A DNA stretch of 56,312 bases from Levilactobacillus zymae DSM 19395 (GCF_001434115.1 NZ_AZDW01000002.1:1-56312); one strand, 5' to 3'. Positions 19,701-28,912 are shown, counted from the first letter of the stretch. The notes: a model not told the origin generated them from the letters alone. A program made the numbers and translations.

Positions 19701-20799
19701 AGGCCGTGCTAGCGGCTTCGTTAGCTGCACTGGCGGCCGAGAACGTGGCACTGTTGGTGCTACTGATTAAGTCCTTGATATTTTGCGCAGCCGCTAATTC
19801 GGCCGCACTAGCCGCACTGGACGCATCGCTAGCATAACTTACGGCGACTAAGGCGTAAGATTCCGCGGCCAACGAAGCGGTCGCATATTTCGTCGCCATA
19901 TCTGCGGCGCTAGACGATACCGAAGTCGCATTAAGATACATGGACGCTAAACTATTGTAATGCAACGCCAAATCGGCGGCCGTCGAAGTGGCCGCATAGG
20001 CACTCTGAGCCGCACTATTGGCCGTCTGCGTGGCCGTCACATTTACCAGTTCGGCGTAACTACTAGCCGCCGTCGCGGACGACGAAGCCCCCGACGCGGC
20101 ACTGGACACCGTATTAGCGATCGAATCGAAATTCGATTCATCGGTAGCAGCTGAACTAGTCGAATCAGTGATTGCTGGCGTTGCGACTTTCGTGGTGACA
20201 CTCTTCTTGGTGGTTACCGTGCGACTAACGGCCGAGGTCACGTTCGTGGTCAACGTCACGTCCGTCACCGTTTGCGCCGCTAAACTAGCGGCCGCCGATT
20301 GAATAGCCGCCGTGTTATCGGTGGTCTGATTAGCCGCCGTCGCTGCCGCACTGGCCGCGGTCGTTACGGCTGCCGTGGTAGTCGCACTCGTGGCGTTGGC
20401 CGTTGATTCAGTCGCCGCGGCACTGGTCGTCGTCACCGAACTGGCCGCGGTGCTTTCGGCCGTTTGATTCTCGGTGGTATTAGTCGTCGTTTCTTCATTA
20501 GTAGTCGTTTCACTAGTGGTCGTAGCTTGTGAATCGGTCGCCGAGGCGGCTGACGAATCAGTGGTCGTGGTCTCACTAGTTAGGGTCGTTTGCGACCCGG
20601 AGGTATGTTTCATACTCTCCGAATCAACGTTTGCTGAGTCATCTGCCGAGCTGGTCGTATCCGCATGCCCGGTCAACTGTGGGGCGCTTAAAAGTGAGAA
20701 TGACGTGATGGCGGTGAAAACCCAAACCTTCCCTGCCTTAAACATCTTATATCTCAACTTAGGATCGCCGTTCACAGCTTTATTCCGCATGGATTTCAC
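10711..20799 (-). CDS. Giant SD-repeat serine-rich surface adhesin with KxYKxGKxW-type signal peptide
   Basis: A 3362-aa protein. Residues 18-26 read KMFKAGKVW, matching the KxYKxGKxW signal motif with Phe for Tyr; a hydrophobic core and a GHA-D cleavage site near residue 46 follow. Ala/Ser-rich helical tracts cover about 50-577, 694-1085 and 1412-1540. Between them are an Ig-like domain (about 578-693, [12 protein letters not shown]), a BIg2-like domain (about 1240-1320, [17 protein letters not shown]) and another Ig-like domain (about 1322-1411, YQWYYSKTN). About 1544-3160 is almost pure SD with scattered Ala. The Thr/Ala-rich end has a membrane segment ([19 protein letters not shown]) and basic tail, but no LPXTG. 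The start is GTG 20799, 9 bases after AGGAGG. It is probably glycosylated on Ser by the Gtf genes downstream and displayed on the cell wall for adhesion. Confidence 0.9.
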   Translation of the reverse strand: MKSMRNKAVNGDPKLRYKMFKAGKVWVFTAITSFSLLSAPQLTGHADTTSSADDSANVDSESMKHTSGSQTTLTSETTTTDSSAASATDSQATTTSETTTNEETTTNTTENQTAESTAASSVTTTSAAATESTANATSATTTAAVTTAASAAATAANQTTDNTAAIQSAAASLAAQTVTDVTLTTNVTSAVSRTVTTKKSVTTKVATPAITDSTSSAATDESNFDSIANTVSSAASGASSSATAASSYAELVNVTATQTANSAAQSAYAATSTAADLALHYNSLASMYLNATSVSSSAADMATKYATASLAAESYALVAVSYASDASSAASAAELAAAQNIKDLISSTNSATFSAASAANEAASTASAAASAAYEATQYDKTNSAALSAYSQANSAAMVASSVAITANSLASAAQSAYNAANSAATSGDYLAASEALVTARDLASQATTNYQVASDADSTAQSAANAAIGMAVVNAANLASSSAQLASSSATLAASYANDATQYSGDQSVLYASTAASYAVDAQTASTMASSAAAAAAVATTTKEANSLYRVASSAANTAQEAMQQASSAAAFAQSFETNVTNQQTDTDKNVTTTLAIANDTLNVGETIGLTTSLKTSGGYSTSKVTYTWYVSSDGQNWTAVDGTGSTYTATMNTAGTYYYQTVANGTKTLILGSSFSSASNVVTVVVTDAKGDYTTQSTSSANLAGEYASAAAAAAAAASSAVDNMYEIADMSGITASSVANQAVSSAQETNSYATLAESAATAASQAQSLAAENEASRNYEAASSYAAMAASSATAASSYNVLTSTAATKTLGLVDTALEKAAQGEGQEGTADYLASSYAAAASASASAAASAAVAAGSHANNANNAYSSAPGMNSAALEYLNQANSAASTASSLADAASSAASLAATFTGKDFASASSAADDANTYLILTKDNLSAASSAAAMTTQTVVDTQFSYAASMASAASVANSLANSMGYSAAQVANSLAATNTVNTALGASYTALTSAYAEDAQSAAMLGTEAAAAANNYMTMASSAVAAGNFNEASSYVSAANESVADASSYAVEATAAAELASSAAIEAQAYSNNLDGGKFIPNGDAGTLFGWVITGGMTQQPTPVTSTTSGSTFTLTAGSRTGLMTVSATTKSFWYVQYEGVWYDMDTAQEKGIIESYSKKSNTSVLNLADLSNTLTVTTKSDFTGSLVSQFRGAYSLSPQPLPVWTTNFYSNLAQVNVYDKDIAATGIEISGADYLLNSSLGVYTATTNPGNATGTVTWSVSDESIATVNEDGLLMPTSDTAFGKVTLTATITNADGSTFSATKDVMVGTGLQDQTVNAGETVTMEPVGGINDTSDFTYQWYYSKTNATSGGTAIAGATSSTLTLDSAKTSDSGYYYLVVKSGTSSITLGAGQLTVNSSAGEAASSSASLAASAANEAGVYASVASSYGNVANQYADKNSTASSYADQAVSAAAVASSAADAASSAAAAASTAYETASSAEAAGDNSAASSYAKEASQAASSAAEAKDKASSAANDAHSYADLAVAAEDLSESDSDADSDSDSDSDSDSDADSDSDSDSDSDSDSDSDSDSDSDSDSDSDSDSDSDSDSDSDADSDSDSDADSDSDSDSDSDSDSDADSDSDSDSDSDSDADSDSDSDSDSDSDSDSDADSASDSDSDADSDSDADSDSDSDSDSDADSDSDSDSDSDADSDSDSDSDSDSDSDSDSDSDSDADSYSDSDSDSDADSDSDSDSDSDSDSDTDSDSDSDSDSDSDSDSDSDSDSDADSDSDSDSDADSDSDSDSDSDSDADSDSDSDSDSDSDSDSDSDSDSDSDSDSDSDADSDSDSDSDSDADSDSDSDSDSDADSDSDSDSDSDADSDSDADSDSDSDSDSDSDADSDSDSDSDSDSDSDSDSDSDSDSDSDSDSDSDSDSDADSDSDADSDSDSDSDSDSDSDSDSDSDSDADSDSDSDSDSDSDSDSDSDSDADSDSDSDSDSDSDSDSDADSDSDSDSDSDSDSDADSDSDSDSDSDSDADSDSDSDSDADSDSDSDADSDSDSDSDSDADSDSDADSDSDADSDSDSDSDSDSDSDSDSDSDSDSDSDSDSDSDSDSDSDSDSDSDSDSDSDSDSDSDSDSDSDSDSDSDSDSDSDSDSDSDSDSDSDSDADSDSDSDSDSDADSDSDSDSDSDSDSDSDSDSDSDSDSDSDSDSDSDSDSDSDADSDSDSDSDSDSDSDSDADSDSDSDSDSDADSDSDSDSDSDSDSDSDSDSDSDSDSDSDSDSDSDSDSDSDSDSDADSDSDSDSDSDSDADSDSDSDSDSDSDSDSDSDSDSDSDGDSDSDSDSDSDSDADSDSDSDSDSDADSDSDSDSDSDSDADSDSDADSDSDSDSDSDSDSDSDSDGDSDSDSDSDSDSDSDADSDSDADSDSDSDSDSDSDSDSDADSDSDSDSDADSDSDSDADSDTDSDSDSDSDSDSDSDSDSDADSDSDSDSDSDSDSDSDSDSDSDSDSDSDADSDSDADSDSDADSDSDSDSDSDSDSDSDSDSDSDSDSDSDSDSDADSDSDSDSDSDSDADSDSDSDSDSDSDSDSDSDSDSDADSDSDSDSDSDVDSDSDSDSDSDSDSDSDSDSDSDADSDSDADSDSDADSDSDSDSDSDSDSDSDSDSDSDSDSDSDSDSDADSDSDSDSDSDSDSDSDADSDSDSDSDSDSDSDSDADSDSDSDSDSDSDSDSDSDSDSDADSDSDADSDSDSDSDSDADSDSDSDSDSDSDSDSDSDSDSDSDSDSDSDSDSDSDSDSDSDSDSDADSDSDSDSDSDSDSDSDADSDSDSDSDSDSDSDSDADSDSDSDSDSDSDSDSDADSDSDSDSDSDADSDSDSDSDADSDSDSDADSDSDSDSDSDSDSDSDSDSDSDSDSDSDSDADSDSDADSDSDSDSDADSDSDSDSDSDSDADSDSDSDSDSDSDSDSDADSDSDSDSDSDADSDSDSDSDSDADSDSDSDSDSDSDSDSDSDSDSDSDSDSDADSDSDSDSDSDSDSDSDADSDSDSDSDSDSDSDSDSDSDSDSDSDSDSDSDSDTDSDSDSDSDSDSDSDSDSDSDSDADSDSDSDSDSDSDSDSDADSDSDSDSDSDADSDSDSDSDSDSDSDSDSDSDADSDSDSDSDSGSGGSGGDSDSDLDSDSDSDIDSGGGGDLGVDSGNGTGSGTNTGSGTNTDSGSNTSGGTNNGGNTTSASTGGANATVAPVSYGTTASAGQTTTASATPTALAAPAGTTDAATTTAPVVDLTTTAAADQAVSDSADSSKTPADKQAAAGATTSGTADDATGNTNQTDPAKETNHAKTLWGALAALIAAGGGSWWFFGKRRKQDDE
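11320..16172 (-). repeat. SD-coding tandem repeat with an 18-bp underlying unit
   Basis: About 4.85 kb of the adhesin gene consists of Asp-Ser codons. Although the peptide repeat is two residues, the codons show an 18-bp unit: GAY TCN GAY TCN GAY AGY, with one AGY serine in every three. The scattered alanines are GCN in the TCN position just before AGY. Occasional 12-bp units break the phase. Such DNA is prone to length change by recombination or slippage in steps of the unit. It also leaves other frames open for kilobases on both strands. Confidence 0.9.
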
Positions 20800-21424
20800 T
20801 TAGGACGTCCTCCTTTAGCCTGTGTCTGCACTGGGGTATAAGTCTGAATAATTATTTTCAGTAAGTAGATAAGCGATTCACCAACAACACAACCTGCCGT
20901 TAGTCCGGATTAATCAATCGATAATCGCTTATTTATTGAGTTATACTAGCACACATGTACTATGTATACCATTAAATGAAGAACACTATTTGACCATAAT
21001 TGTACAAATTAAATCTTTAGTTTGTCAGGTTTACGCCGAATAATTCCGGAAAATTAAATTTTTAATTGAAGTCTTAATTTTCAAAAATATCGTCTAAAAG
21101 TCTACCTAACTAACCAGTTGTAAGCTTTTAAAACGTTGCAGGTAAGCACTTGCAATCTGTCTTTTCATTCTTTATTTTCAAAATTAACGTTTTGAAAGCA
21201 GTCCGGTACACGCGTCTTAGGATTAAAATTTCAATCATTTCGTTTCTATCCACATTGGTGTTTTTGTGCAAATAGGGCTTTTTTATCTGTAAAATTCATT
21301 TTTATTTTTAAAATTCTCTGTGCAAAAAATAAAATAATTGATTCAAAAATTGCGTCAAGCGGTTGAACCCCCCCGGTTACCCCAGCGACGGCACCGTTCC
21401 CGCGTCAACTTTTCCGCTCAAAAA
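20800..21424. promoter_or_regulatory. AT-rich upstream region of the adhesin operon
   Basis: About 625 bp with no supportable gene, markedly AT-richer than both sides. It must hold the minus-strand promoter of the adhesin. The best I can see is an extended -10-like TGCTAGTAT near 20943-20951 with no clear -35. An imperfect inverted repeat at about 20946-20961 (TAGTACA and TGTGCTA on the minus strand) overlaps it and could be an operator. The rest is A/T-rich runs without recognisable structure. The long leader is in keeping with regulated or phase-dependent adhesin expression, but this is inference. Confidence 0.4.
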
Positions 21425-21459
21425 AACACCCATTCTAACAGGTCGCTAGAATGGGTGTT
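21419..21459 (-). terminator. Rho-independent terminator of the relQ-nadK-rluD operon
   Basis: Perfect 13-bp arms at 21425-21437 and 21447-21459 with a 9-base loop. Read on the minus strand they are followed by a U-tract (A-run at 21419-21426). It lies 18 bp after the rluD-like stop codon. Confidence 0.9.
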
Positions 21460-21476
21460 AAGGGATTCATTTTAAA

Positions 21477-22376
21477 TTAAATTAACTTCTCTTGGCGGAT
21501 GACCCGGGCCATATCCGGAGGTAACGGCGCGTAGCAGGTGATCCACCGTTCCAAAAACGGCTGGTAGAAGCGCACCCGCGCACAATGTAGGGCCTGGCGG
21601 TGAATCCACGGATTCGTGGGTTCACCGTACAACCAATCTCCCAGTAACGGGTGGCCAATCGCCTGGCAGTGCACCCGGATCTGATGTGTCCGCCCCGTGT
21701 GCAACTTCAGGGCCAACAACGTGGCCGTTTGAGACCGGGAACGTACCCACAATTCCGTGGTGGCGGCGCGACCGTCTGGACGGACCTGCCGCTTGATAAA
21801 CGATTCACCAGCCCGACCGATGGGCAAATCGATCATCCGGTGATCCACTGGTACTCGTCCCTGGGCGACCGCGATGTAGCGTTTATCCAGCTGACCCAAC
21901 TTCAACTGCTTATCCAAGATGGAGTGCGCAAAATGGTGCTTGGCAAATAAGACGGCGCCACTGGTCTCCCGGTCCAACCGCGTCACGATGTGCGTCACGT
22001 AACTGGGCGCGTGAATGGCCATCAGGTGCCCCTTGACCCGGTTGGCTAACGTGTCATCCGGATAAAGGTGTGACGGGACCGACGCCATCTCGGCGGGTTT
22101 GTTGACCACCAAGAAATGCTCATCTTCGTAAAGAATCTCCAATGGTCCGTGAGACACCGCCACGTGGTCGTTGGGTGCTTCCGGGGGCAATTGTAGCCCG
22201 ACCCGTTGACCGGGCCGCGCCATGGCGATCACGCGGACCTCTTGACCGTCCAGCGTTACGATGCCGCCGTGAAATTTCACCCGTTTCAGGTAGGTCCGGG
22301 TAACCCCGTGGGCCATCAAGACGGTCCGGACGTGCACGGGACTGGTTCCGCCCACCGTCCACGCGAACGCCGTCAT
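21477..22376 (-). CDS. RluA/RluD-family pseudouridine synthase
   Basis: A 299-aa enzyme that converts uridine to pseudouridine in rRNA or tRNA. The catalytic motif [15 protein letters not shown] lies near residue 130 (the Asp attacks the uracil ring), and [25 protein letters not shown] near 225 is the second family signature. The N-terminal 80 residues look like an S4-type RNA-binding region ([20 protein letters not shown]). The start overlaps the nadK stop by 4 bases (ATGA), matching the yjbM-yjbN-yjbO order of Bacillus subtilis, where yjbO is the pseudouridine synthase. It ends just before a strong terminator. The exact RNA target is not determinable from sequence. Confidence 0.9.
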   Translation of the reverse strand: MTAFAWTVGGTSPVHVRTVLMAHGVTRTYLKRVKFHGGIVTLDGQEVRVIAMARPGQRVGLQLPPEAPNDHVAVSHGPLEILYEDEHFLVVNKPAEMASVPSHLYPDDTLANRVKGHLMAIHAPSYVTHIVTRLDRETSGAVLFAKHHFAHSILDKQLKLGQLDKRYIAVAQGRVPVDHRMIDLPIGRAGESFIKRQVRPDGRAATTELWVRSRSQTATLLALKLHTGRTHQIRVHCQAIGHPLLGDWLYGEPTNPWIHRQALHCARVRFYQPFLERWITCYAPLPPDMARVIRQEKLI

Positions 22377-23176
22377 GGGCGCTCCCGGCCGATAAACGAC
22401 GTCTCGACCCGTTGCCAGAAGTGCGTGTGCCGGTATTCCGCAAAGGAAATCCGCTGCTGGGCAATTCGGTAGGTGATGGCCTTAACCGGCCGCCCCTCGA
22501 TGCTGAGTTGGTCACACATCAAGACGTTGCCCGCCGATTCCGTGGGTTCGATGCGAATCCATTCGTCGTCGGGGATAATCAAGGGCGAGCCTAACGTTCG
22601 AAAGACTAAATTGTTAATCGACGCAATTTCCGCCATTTGAATCGCGTTGAACCGCGGGTTGATGACCGCACCACCCACGGACTTGTTATAGGCCGTTGAC
22701 CCGGTTGGCGTGGAGATACACAGGCCATCCCCCCGAAAACTTTCGAAGAATTCACCCTTGATGTAGACGTCCGCCACCATGGTCCCCGACACCTTTTTGA
22801 TGGTCGATTCGTTCAACGCGAGTGCCTGGTCGGACTGGGTCCCGTCCGCGTAGTCGACCTGAATGGTCAGTAACGGATAGCTGACACTCTGCCCGTTGTC
22901 CTGTACCAAGCTTTGAATCAAGTCGTTGACCTCGTAGTCGCGCCAATCCGTGTAAAACCCCAGGTGTCCGGTGTGAATTCCCACGAACCGAATCTTGTCT
23001 AACCGGTCGGTGTAGTGGTGAAACGCCGATAATAGCGTACCATCCCCGCCGACCGTAACCACAATGTCGGGATTTAAACTGTCGATTTCGACGCCCCCCG
23101 CGGTCAATCCGCGATGTAACGCCGCGGCCACCTTACGCGAAGACTGGCCGTTATTACTATAGATAGAAACCTTCAT
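22373..23176 (-). CDS. nadK: NAD kinase
   Basis: A 267-aa enzyme that phosphorylates NAD to NADP. It has the diagnostic [16 protein letters not shown] near residue 42 and the second motif [23 protein letters not shown] near residue 150, with NEST near 122. Full length for the short Firmicutes form. The start ATG at 23176 lies right after the relQ stop. The gene is the middle one of the relQ-nadK-rluD operon, an arrangement common in Firmicutes that places the alarmone synthetase and NADP supply in one transcript. Confidence 0.96.
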   Translation of the reverse strand: MKVSIYSNNGQSSRKVAAALHRGLTAGGVEIDSLNPDIVVTVGGDGTLLSAFHHYTDRLDKIRFVGIHTGHLGFYTDWRDYEVNDLIQSLVQDNGQSVSYPLLTIQVDYADGTQSDQALALNESTIKKVSGTMVADVYIKGEFFESFRGDGLCISTPTGSTAYNKSVGGAVINPRFNAIQMAEIASINNLVFRTLGSPLIIPDDEWIRIEPTESAGNVLMCDQLSIEGRPVKAITYRIAQQRISFAEYRHTHFWQRVETSFIGRERP

Positions 23177-23178
23177 TA

Positions 23179-23832
23179 TTAGTCGTCCTTATCGTGAGTT
23201 GGTGTCGCGGGGTCCGAATTGCCCTGCGGTGTATAATGTTGCGCCTCTTGAATTTCTTCGCGAATCTCGGACATTTCCGTGTCGAGCTTAAAGGCCGCCT
23301 CGGCCGCGCGTTGCAGGCGCTGACTGAGATCCTCCGGAAACGCGCCCTGGTACTTATAGTTTAATGAATGCTCGATGGTCGCCCAAAAGTTCATGGCCAG
23401 CGTGCGGACCTGAATCTCCGCTAAAATCTTTTTTTCACCCGTGACCAATTGTACCGGGTACTCCACCACGATATGGTAGGACCGGTAGCCACTAGGTTTT
23501 TCGTTATGGATGTAGTCGCGCTCTTCCAAAATCGTTAAGTCCGTTCGTTGACGTAACAAATCCACGACTTGGTAGATATCTTCGACAAATTGGCACATGA
23601 TACGTAGTCCCGCAATGTCTTGCATATCCTGCTCGAGTCGTTCTTCGGTCACGTGGCGCCGCGTCATTTTTTCCTTGATGCTGGCAACCGGCTTCACCCG
23701 ACCGGTCACAAATTCGATGGGTGAGCGCTGATTCTGGTTTTCAAATTGCTTACGCATCCCGCGTAGCTTCACCTTCAACTCACTAACCGCTTGTTGATAA
23801 GGTAATAAAAATTGATCCCAATTCTCGATCAT
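23179..23832 (-). CDS. relQ: Small alarmone synthetase RelQ (GTP pyrophosphokinase, YjbM family)
   Basis: A 217-aa single-domain (p)ppGpp synthetase that transfers pyrophosphate from ATP to GDP or GTP. Seen motifs are [25 protein letters not shown] and [23 protein letters not shown] (substrate and metal residues). It lacks the HD hydrolase, TGS and ACT domains of Rel, so it only makes alarmone. ATG 23832 is chosen because GGGGGAAG lies 5 bases upstream; a longer frame to 23859 has no ribosome site. It is the first gene of a three-gene operon with nadK and the pseudouridine synthase. Confidence 0.95.
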   Translation of the reverse strand: MIENWDQFLLPYQQAVSELKVKLRGMRKQFENQNQRSPIEFVTGRVKPVASIKEKMTRRHVTEERLEQDMQDIAGLRIMCQFVEDIYQVVDLLRQRTDLTILEERDYIHNEKPSGYRSYHIVVEYPVQLVTGEKKILAEIQVRTLAMNFWATIEHSLNYKYQGAFPEDLSQRLQRAAEAAFKLDTEMSEIREEIQEAQHYTPQGNSDPATPTHDKDD

Positions 23833-23872
23833 CGCAACTTCCCCCAACCTTAATTCCACATTTCACTTCTCG

Positions 23873-23881
23873 ATTTTACCA
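23873..23881 (-). promoter_or_regulatory. Extended -10 promoter of relQ operon
   Basis: On the minus strand TGGTAAAAT forms an extended -10 about 41 bases before the relQ start. No good -35 is seen, as is usual for extended -10 promoters. Confidence 0.5.
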
Positions 23882-24143
23882 TATTTCGGCCCCAACCGAC
23901 TCTAATTACCCACTTTCCCCGGAAAACTTGTGAATTATTTTTCAAATTCCAGAATTGACTTTTATAAGGCGTTTAGCTTTACCTCGATTCAAAAATGTTG
24001 CATGATTAGGTTGCGCCAAAACGTAACGGCCCTTAACGACCGCAAACAAACGTTCTGATTGCGTTTTTTTCATTTTTTGCTAATGTAGTGATATTGTGAC
24101 TTTTAAATTTGGTGCCTCAACGCGCCAATTGAGGACAGATTAT
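23882..24143. other. Divergent intergenic region between relQ and spxH-like gene
   Basis: This is the body of the 324-bp gap between two divergent genes, outside the relQ -10 and the spxH ribosome site. It is AT-rich with T-runs near 24065-24077. A GTGATATTGTGAC near-palindrome at about 24088 lies where the plus-strand promoter should be. No open frame or stable hairpin with U-tract was seen. Confidence 0.4.
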
Positions 24144-24156
24144 AGGAGGAAGCAAT

Positions 24157-24801
24157 GTGTTAGAAGTCTATTTGTTCGTCAACCCATTTGGCGCGCGGTG
24201 TATGCGATCCGAGCGTAACATTATGAAGTTGGCCGACCACCTCGATAGCAAGGTTTCGTTTCAATTTGTGCCGTTACTCAATCAACAAATTGTCGAACAG
24301 GCCCTCGCTTCAGTTCACCCCACGTTAGCCCAACGAAATACCTGTTTTAAAACTTATTATCAAGCCATTTTAGCCTATAAGGCAGCACTGTTTCAGGGAA
24401 AACGTAAGGGGCGGAACTTCTTACTGGATATGCAAACCGCCATCGTGAATCAGCACCACACTTTTTCAACCGCGTTAACCCTCGATCTCGCGAAAGCATC
24501 GCACCTCGATTTGGACATGTTCCAAGAAGACTGGGCGTCCGACCTCGCGAAACAAGCGTTCCAGACTGATCAGAAGTTAGCCGCGGAGATGAAGATTCAA
24601 CAAGCCTCATCCGCCGTGATCTTCAACTGCGACGTTTCGCAATACGGCCTGTTACTCAACGACGTGACTTACGAAGCTCTGTGTGACGTTTGCGAGAATC
24701 AGGGTGTGGCCACCAAGGCCTCCCTCATGCAAGAACTCAACTACACCGAACCAGCCGCTGCCGCGGGTGCCGCCCACCGGCCCCACCTGCACGTTCTTTA
24801 A
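24157..24801 (+). CDS. SpxH/YjbH-family ClpXP adaptor (DsbA-like thioredoxin fold)
   Basis: A 214-aa protein of the YjbH/SpxH type, which delivers the redox regulator Spx to ClpXP. The opening LEVYLFVNPFGARCMRSERNI is the thioredoxin-like strand plus active-site region; only one Cys (about residue 15) is present where DsbA proteins have CxxC. The all-helical insert and the C-terminal part fit the family. The start is GTG 24157 with AGGAGGA 6 bases before it; an overlapping ATG two bases upstream gives only a two-codon frame. It is monocistronic, ending before a terminator at 24826. Its neighbour relQ on the other strand matches the stress-gene grouping around yjbH in Bacillus. Confidence 0.8.
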   Translation: MLEVYLFVNPFGARCMRSERNIMKLADHLDSKVSFQFVPLLNQQIVEQALASVHPTLAQRNTCFKTYYQAILAYKAALFQGKRKGRNFLLDMQTAIVNQHHTFSTALTLDLAKASHLDLDMFQEDWASDLAKQAFQTDQKLAAEMKIQQASSAVIFNCDVSQYGLLLNDVTYEALCDVCENQGVATKASLMQELNYTEPAAAAGAAHRPHLHVL

Positions 24802-24825
24802 CGGTAGCTGACTCGGTTTACCCCC

Positions 24826-24854
24826 AAGACCTCCCCCAAGGACGGTCTTTTTTT
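24826..24854 (+). terminator. Rho-independent terminator after spxH-like gene
   Basis: Short stem AAGACC (24826-24831) with GGTCTT (24844-24849), followed by a run of T to 24854. Confidence 0.65.
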
Positions 24855-24890
24855 CTGCCCAGCTGACCCTACCGGTGAGCCCCCACAATA

Positions 24891-24899
24891 TGGTATGAT
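24891..24899 (+). promoter_or_regulatory. Extended -10 promoter of degV-family gene
   Basis: TGGTATGAT lies about 30 bases before the ATG at 24930; no convincing -35. Confidence 0.5.
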
Positions 24900-24929
24900 G
24901 AACCCACTAATTACTGAAGGGGCGACACT

Positions 24930-25790
24930 ATGTCTATTGCCATCGTTACCGACTCCGCGGCCTACCTGACCCCGGCGCAGCTCAAGCGTTACGCCATCAC
25001 GGCGCTTCCAATCACGGTCATCTTGGGAGCGCACCAGTACCCCGAATCCGACCTGAGCGCCACGACCTTTTACGACTACCTTAAAAGCGACCAGCCGTTA
25101 CCTACCACCGCTCAGGTTTCCTTAGGCCAGATTGAAACGGCCTACGATGACCTAGTCTCTCAGGGAGTCACGCAGATCATCTCGATTCACCTGTCCAGTG
25201 GTATCACCTCGTTCATGGATAACCTGCGGGCCTTTTGTCAGACCTACACCAAGGCCGAGGTCTACCCCATCGACTCGCTACTGGCCAGTGCCGGCGAGGC
25301 CAACCTGTGCCTGCTAGCGGGCCGCTTGATTGAGGCCGGTTACGACGCGCCGGCCATCGCCCACGCCCTGCTTACGTTGCGGGACACCCAACAGGTCTAC
25401 TTCGCCGTCGATAGTTTACGACATCTCGCACGTACAGGACGGTTGAGCAACCGGTCGGCCATGGTCGGGAGTCTGTTAAACATTAAACCCCTGCTGACCT
25501 TTGACGATGCCGGCAAAATCGTCGCCATTGGTAAGGAACGGACCATGCGCCGCGCCTTTCAATACATGGAAAACCACCTGGCCGCCGATCTCAAACAGGT
25601 CGACTATCCCTTATTGGCGACGATCATCGACGCCAACAACCCGGAACTGGCCCAGCAGTGGGAGACCCATTTGGCGGCTCAGTTCCCTCAGGTCCGCTTC
25701 AATCGTAGTCAACTGGGTCCGGCCATCAGCGTCCACACCGGTGAGAAGACCATGGGCCTCTTCTGGCAACAGGACTGGCAAGAATTTTAA
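24930..25790 (+). CDS. DegV-family fatty-acid-binding protein
   Basis: A 286-aa DegV protein. The family binds a fatty acid and presents it to the FakA kinase for phospholipid synthesis. Signatures: AIVTDSAAYLTP at the N-terminus, IHLSSGITSFMDN near residue 87 (the conserved Ser-containing loop), and LRHLARTGRLSNRSAMVGSLLNIKPLL near 165. The C-terminal HTGEKTMGLFW is also typical. Soluble, no signal peptide. ATG at 24930 follows an AAGGGG site. It is a single-gene unit closed by a hairpin at 25803. Which fatty acid it carries cannot be told. Confidence 0.92.
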   Translation: MSIAIVTDSAAYLTPAQLKRYAITALPITVILGAHQYPESDLSATTFYDYLKSDQPLPTTAQVSLGQIETAYDDLVSQGVTQIISIHLSSGITSFMDNLRAFCQTYTKAEVYPIDSLLASAGEANLCLLAGRLIEAGYDAPAIAHALLTLRDTQQVYFAVDSLRHLARTGRLSNRSAMVGSLLNIKPLLTFDDAGKIVAIGKERTMRRAFQYMENHLAADLKQVDYPLLATIIDANNPELAQQWETHLAAQFPQVRFNRSQLGPAISVHTGEKTMGLFWQQDWQEF

Positions 25791-25802
25791 CTTAGCGCTA
25801 AC

Positions 25803-25837
25803 AAAAACGCGACTCCTGCGGGAATCGCGTTTTTTTA
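25803..25837. terminator. Terminator between convergent degV and pepF genes
   Basis: Hairpin AAACGCGA...TCGCGTTT with an inner TCC/GGA pairing, T-run at 25829-25836 on the plus strand and an A-run at 25803-25807 that would serve the minus-strand pepF. Probably works in both directions. Confidence 0.8.
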
Positions 25838-25853
25838 ATGGTTTCAATTAGTT

Positions 25854-27659
25854 TTATTTAAGCTGCCGGGCTAAGTCGCCGAATTCCTTTAACCGGTCGG
25901 CAAAGGTTTGAAAGGCCGTTTCCAGGTAATCTGGTTGGGTCATATCCACACCAGCGTGCCGCATCACGTCCAACGGTAAGGACGAACTGCCGGCCTTCAG
26001 GTAACCCAGGTAGGCGTCGCGCTTGGCCGGGTCCCCACTCAAGATCCGTTGGGATAACGTGGTGGCCGCCGCAAAGCCGGTGGCGTACTGGTAAACGTAA
26101 TAGTCGTAATAGAAGTGCGGAATCCGGGCCCATTCGTCGGCAATCTGGGGATCCGAGATCACCGCGTCGCCATAGTAGCGCTGATTGAGCTTGCCGTAAA
26201 AGTCGCTCATGAAGTCGGCAGTCAACGACTTTCCCGCCGCGGCTTGTTGGTGGATGTAGTCTTCAAATTCGGCAAATTGGGTCTGCCGGTAGACCGTCCC
26301 CTTGAACCCGTCCAGGTAATGGTTCAGAACGTAGGCGCGAACCTTGGGATCCGTTTGGGTCTTCAACAGGTAATCGGTCAACAGATTTTCGTTGGTCGTC
26401 GACGCAATTTCGGCCACGAAGATCGAGTAGTCCCCGTACTGATAGGGCTGATTGTGCCGCGTGTAGTGGCTATGAATACTGTGCCCCATTTCGTGGACTA
26501 GCGTGAACAACCCTTCCAGGCTATCTTGCCAGTTCAATAAAATGTACGGCTTAGTATCGTACATCCCACCGGAATAGGCCCCGGAACGCTTGCCCCGGTT
26601 TTCCACCACATCGATGGCGCGGCCATCAAACATCCGTTGCACGTTAGCCACGTAATCGGGCCCCAATACGGCCAGGGCCTTTAATGCCTCCGCCTTGGCC
26701 TGGTCGTAAGTGTACTTCAGACTCGGCTCCCCGGTGATCGGCGTGTACAGATCGTACATGTGTAACTCGGGCAGTCCCAATAAGTCCTTGCGCAACGCCA
26801 CGTATTGGTGTAGAAGGTCCAAGTGATCATTGACGGTACTGACCAGCGTCTCATAGACCACGGCCGGAATCTGGTTGGCACTCATCGCGGCTTCTCTGGC
26901 GCTCCCGTAATGCCGCACCTGAGCCGTGAAATTATGCGTTTTGACCTCACTAGCTAACGTGGAGGCAAAGGTGTGCCGGAATTGCTGATAAACGCTGTAG
27001 AGGGCCTTAAACGCCTGCTCACGAACTTTTGGCGTCGTCGACTCTAGTAAGACGCCGTACAGGCCCTGCGAAAGCTTCACGTCGTTGCCGTCTTCATCTT
27101 GCACCACGGGGAATTGCAGATCGGCGTTGTCGAGCACGCCGTAGGTCTTCTCCGACGCCTCGAAGATGTCGCTGGCTCCGGCCAACAACCGTTCTTCGGG
27201 GACCGACAAGGTGTGGGCGCGCTGTTGGCCCAACACGTCAAAGAAGTGTTGGAATTCGGCTAATTTCGGTTCGGCCGCGATCAGCGCCTGCAGTTGGTCG
27301 GCGGAAAGGGCCAGGACCTCGGGCTCAAACCACGCGGTCGCCGTGGCCACCGTAGCCACCAAGGCACTGGTTTGGTCGGCAAAGTCTTGATACTGGGCAT
27401 TCCCGGTATCCTGATCATTCTTGAGGGACGCATACACGTAGGCCCGTTCGAGTTGCCGGTTCAGCGCAAAAACGGCCGTAGTGACCCGGTATAACTCGGC
27501 CCCACTGGTCGCTAAATGCCCTTTCAACTGGGCGACCGTTTGCGCCTGCTGTTTGATCTTGGCAATGGCTTGAGTAAACGCCGTGTCATCGGCATAGATG
27601 GGCGTCAGGTCCCACGTCAAGGCCTCGGGCACCGCTGAGCGTTCTGGAATTTGTCGCAT
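25854..27659 (-). CDS. pepF: Oligoendopeptidase F (M3 family metallopeptidase)
   Basis: A 601-aa cytoplasmic zinc endopeptidase that cuts oligopeptides during peptide nutrition. The zinc site HEMGHSIHSHYTR (HExxH) is near residue 390 and the third ligand lies in FVAEIASTTNE about 28 residues further. Full length for lactic acid bacterial PepF (about 600 aa). ATG 27659 has AAGGAGG 9 bases upstream. It is convergent with the degV gene. The coiA gene lies upstream in the same direction; in several Firmicutes pepF and coiA are neighbours, so the pair is expected. Confidence 0.96.
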   Translation of the reverse strand: MRQIPERSAVPEALTWDLTPIYADDTAFTQAIAKIKQQAQTVAQLKGHLATSGAELYRVTTAVFALNRQLERAYVYASLKNDQDTGNAQYQDFADQTSALVATVATATAWFEPEVLALSADQLQALIAAEPKLAEFQHFFDVLGQQRAHTLSVPEERLLAGASDIFEASEKTYGVLDNADLQFPVVQDEDGNDVKLSQGLYGVLLESTTPKVREQAFKALYSVYQQFRHTFASTLASEVKTHNFTAQVRHYGSAREAAMSANQIPAVVYETLVSTVNDHLDLLHQYVALRKDLLGLPELHMYDLYTPITGEPSLKYTYDQAKAEALKALAVLGPDYVANVQRMFDGRAIDVVENRGKRSGAYSGGMYDTKPYILLNWQDSLEGLFTLVHEMGHSIHSHYTRHNQPYQYGDYSIFVAEIASTTNENLLTDYLLKTQTDPKVRAYVLNHYLDGFKGTVYRQTQFAEFEDYIHQQAAAGKSLTADFMSDFYGKLNQRYYGDAVISDPQIADEWARIPHFYYDYYVYQYATGFAAATTLSQRILSGDPAKRDAYLGYLKAGSSSLPLDVMRHAGVDMTQPDYLETAFQTFADRLKEFGDLARQLK

Positions 27660-27739
27660 AAATGATTGCCTCCTTAAAAGTTCTCTAGGCCTAGTTTAGC
27701 ACTTTCACTGCCAAACCCTGACGGCAAGCTCTCGGGGGC

Positions 27740-28810
27740 TCACGCTAAAAGTTGGGCCGATCGCCAGCGGGGCCGGTGCACGATACGCCAGCCTCCCGGC
27801 ACGACGCTTAGATACCCCTGTTGCACCAGTTCGGCCACTAATTGGGCTTGAAGGTGTTCGATCAGGTGCGGAAAACTTACCCGTACGGTCCGTTGGTGGC
27901 CGTTTACCAGGTCAAAGCAGTCCTGCGCTAAGGGGGCCAGGCGCGCCGGGGTCACCGGACCCGTTAATCCAAAGAGCGCTGTACCGAAAACGATGCGCCA
28001 GAGTAACAGTCCTCGCCCCAGCACCGGTGGCGTACTACCGGTCGTGCCAAACGCCGTGGGAAAGCCCAGCAAATGATGGCCCCGCAGGTACAAGAACTCC
28101 TGAATGCGCCGTAAATTGGGGGTCGCGCGGGCAAGTTCTTGCGCCCAATGATAGCGCACTCGGTTCAGCGAGATTCGAGGATACGGATCCACTTGCGCCG
28201 GTCCCGCCATTAGCGTCGCCAGATTCGCCACCACGGTCATCTGACCCCCAAAATGCCCCGCCGCGTCCTGGTAGAGGTGGTGGGTCACCCGTAACCGGTG
28301 CCGGCGCACGTCCCAAAACAATAGGCAGAGTTCCCAGTGGGGCAGCCATCCCATGAACCGTTCGATCAACGCCCAATTCAGCCGTTGCCGCGCGTAGCGG
28401 TTCCCCAGCAGCCAAAACGGGTAGCACCCCACTTGGTGATAACCGGCCGTCCGCTCGCTGACCCCGTCCAGGGCCAAGGGACTGCACTGAAATTCCACGG
28501 CCACCGGTTGGGACGTTCGGGCCACCCAGACATCGGCACGTTGCTGAATCGTGGGTAAAACGTGTTCGAGTTCGGTGGGCCCCCAATCCGCAAAAAAATC
28601 TGCTAATTGGCGTTTTCCCGTAAGGTGTTCGGTCGTTTCACCCTCCCCCTGGATCACGCACGGATTCCGGGGTAAGTGGGCGAAGTACGGGATGACCTGC
28701 CGGCCCCGGTGCAAGCGAACCGGTTCGTGACAGGCCGGACACCGGTAATCCTGGCGCCGCGTTGCATTCTGGGCGTCGACTAATTGATCTGCGAGTTCTG
28801 CAAGTAACAT
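27740..28810 (-). CDS. coiA: Competence protein CoiA
   Basis: A 356-aa CoiA-like protein. The N-terminal CPACHEPVRLHRGRQVIPYFAHLP is the family's zinc-ribbon-like region followed by the HF(A)H-type motif. A nuclease-like segment, ADVWVARTSQPVAVEFQCSPL, near residue 95 carries the acidic residues of a PD-(D/E)XK fold. CoiA takes part in processing incoming DNA during transformation. ATG 28810 has AAGGAGG 8 bases upstream. It is the only competence gene in this window, so competence cannot be concluded. Neighbour pepF is downstream on the same strand. Confidence 0.88.
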   Translation of the reverse strand: MLLAELADQLVDAQNATRRQDYRCPACHEPVRLHRGRQVIPYFAHLPRNPCVIQGEGETTEHLTGKRQLADFFADWGPTELEHVLPTIQQRADVWVARTSQPVAVEFQCSPLALDGVSERTAGYHQVGCYPFWLLGNRYARQRLNWALIERFMGWLPHWELCLLFWDVRRHRLRVTHHLYQDAAGHFGGQMTVVANLATLMAGPAQVDPYPRISLNRVRYHWAQELARATPNLRRIQEFLYLRGHHLLGFPTAFGTTGSTPPVLGRGLLLWRIVFGTALFGLTGPVTPARLAPLAQDCFDLVNGHQRTVRVSFPHLIEHLQAQLVAELVQQGYLSVVPGGWRIVHRPRWRSAQLLA

Positions 28811-28858
28811 TCAGCTCACCTCCTTACCGGTAGGGTCCGTAACCAATCGCCATTTGGA

Positions 28859-28892
28859 CGAAAAAAAGACCTCATTCCAACAGAATAAGGTC
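28859..28892 (-). terminator. Rho-independent terminator after trmB
   Basis: Arms 28868-28876 and 28884-28892 pair (one G-U) and are followed on the minus strand by a U-run (A-run 28859-28867). It lies 21 bp past the trmB stop and separates it from coiA. Confidence 0.85.
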
Positions 28893-28912
28893 CCAGTAGG
28901 TAATTTAATCAA

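Noticed and set aside
28035-28586. 183-aa minus-strand frame overlapping coiA
   Set aside because: A Gly/Pro/Arg-rich shadow of the GC-rich coiA frame; coiA carries conserved motifs.
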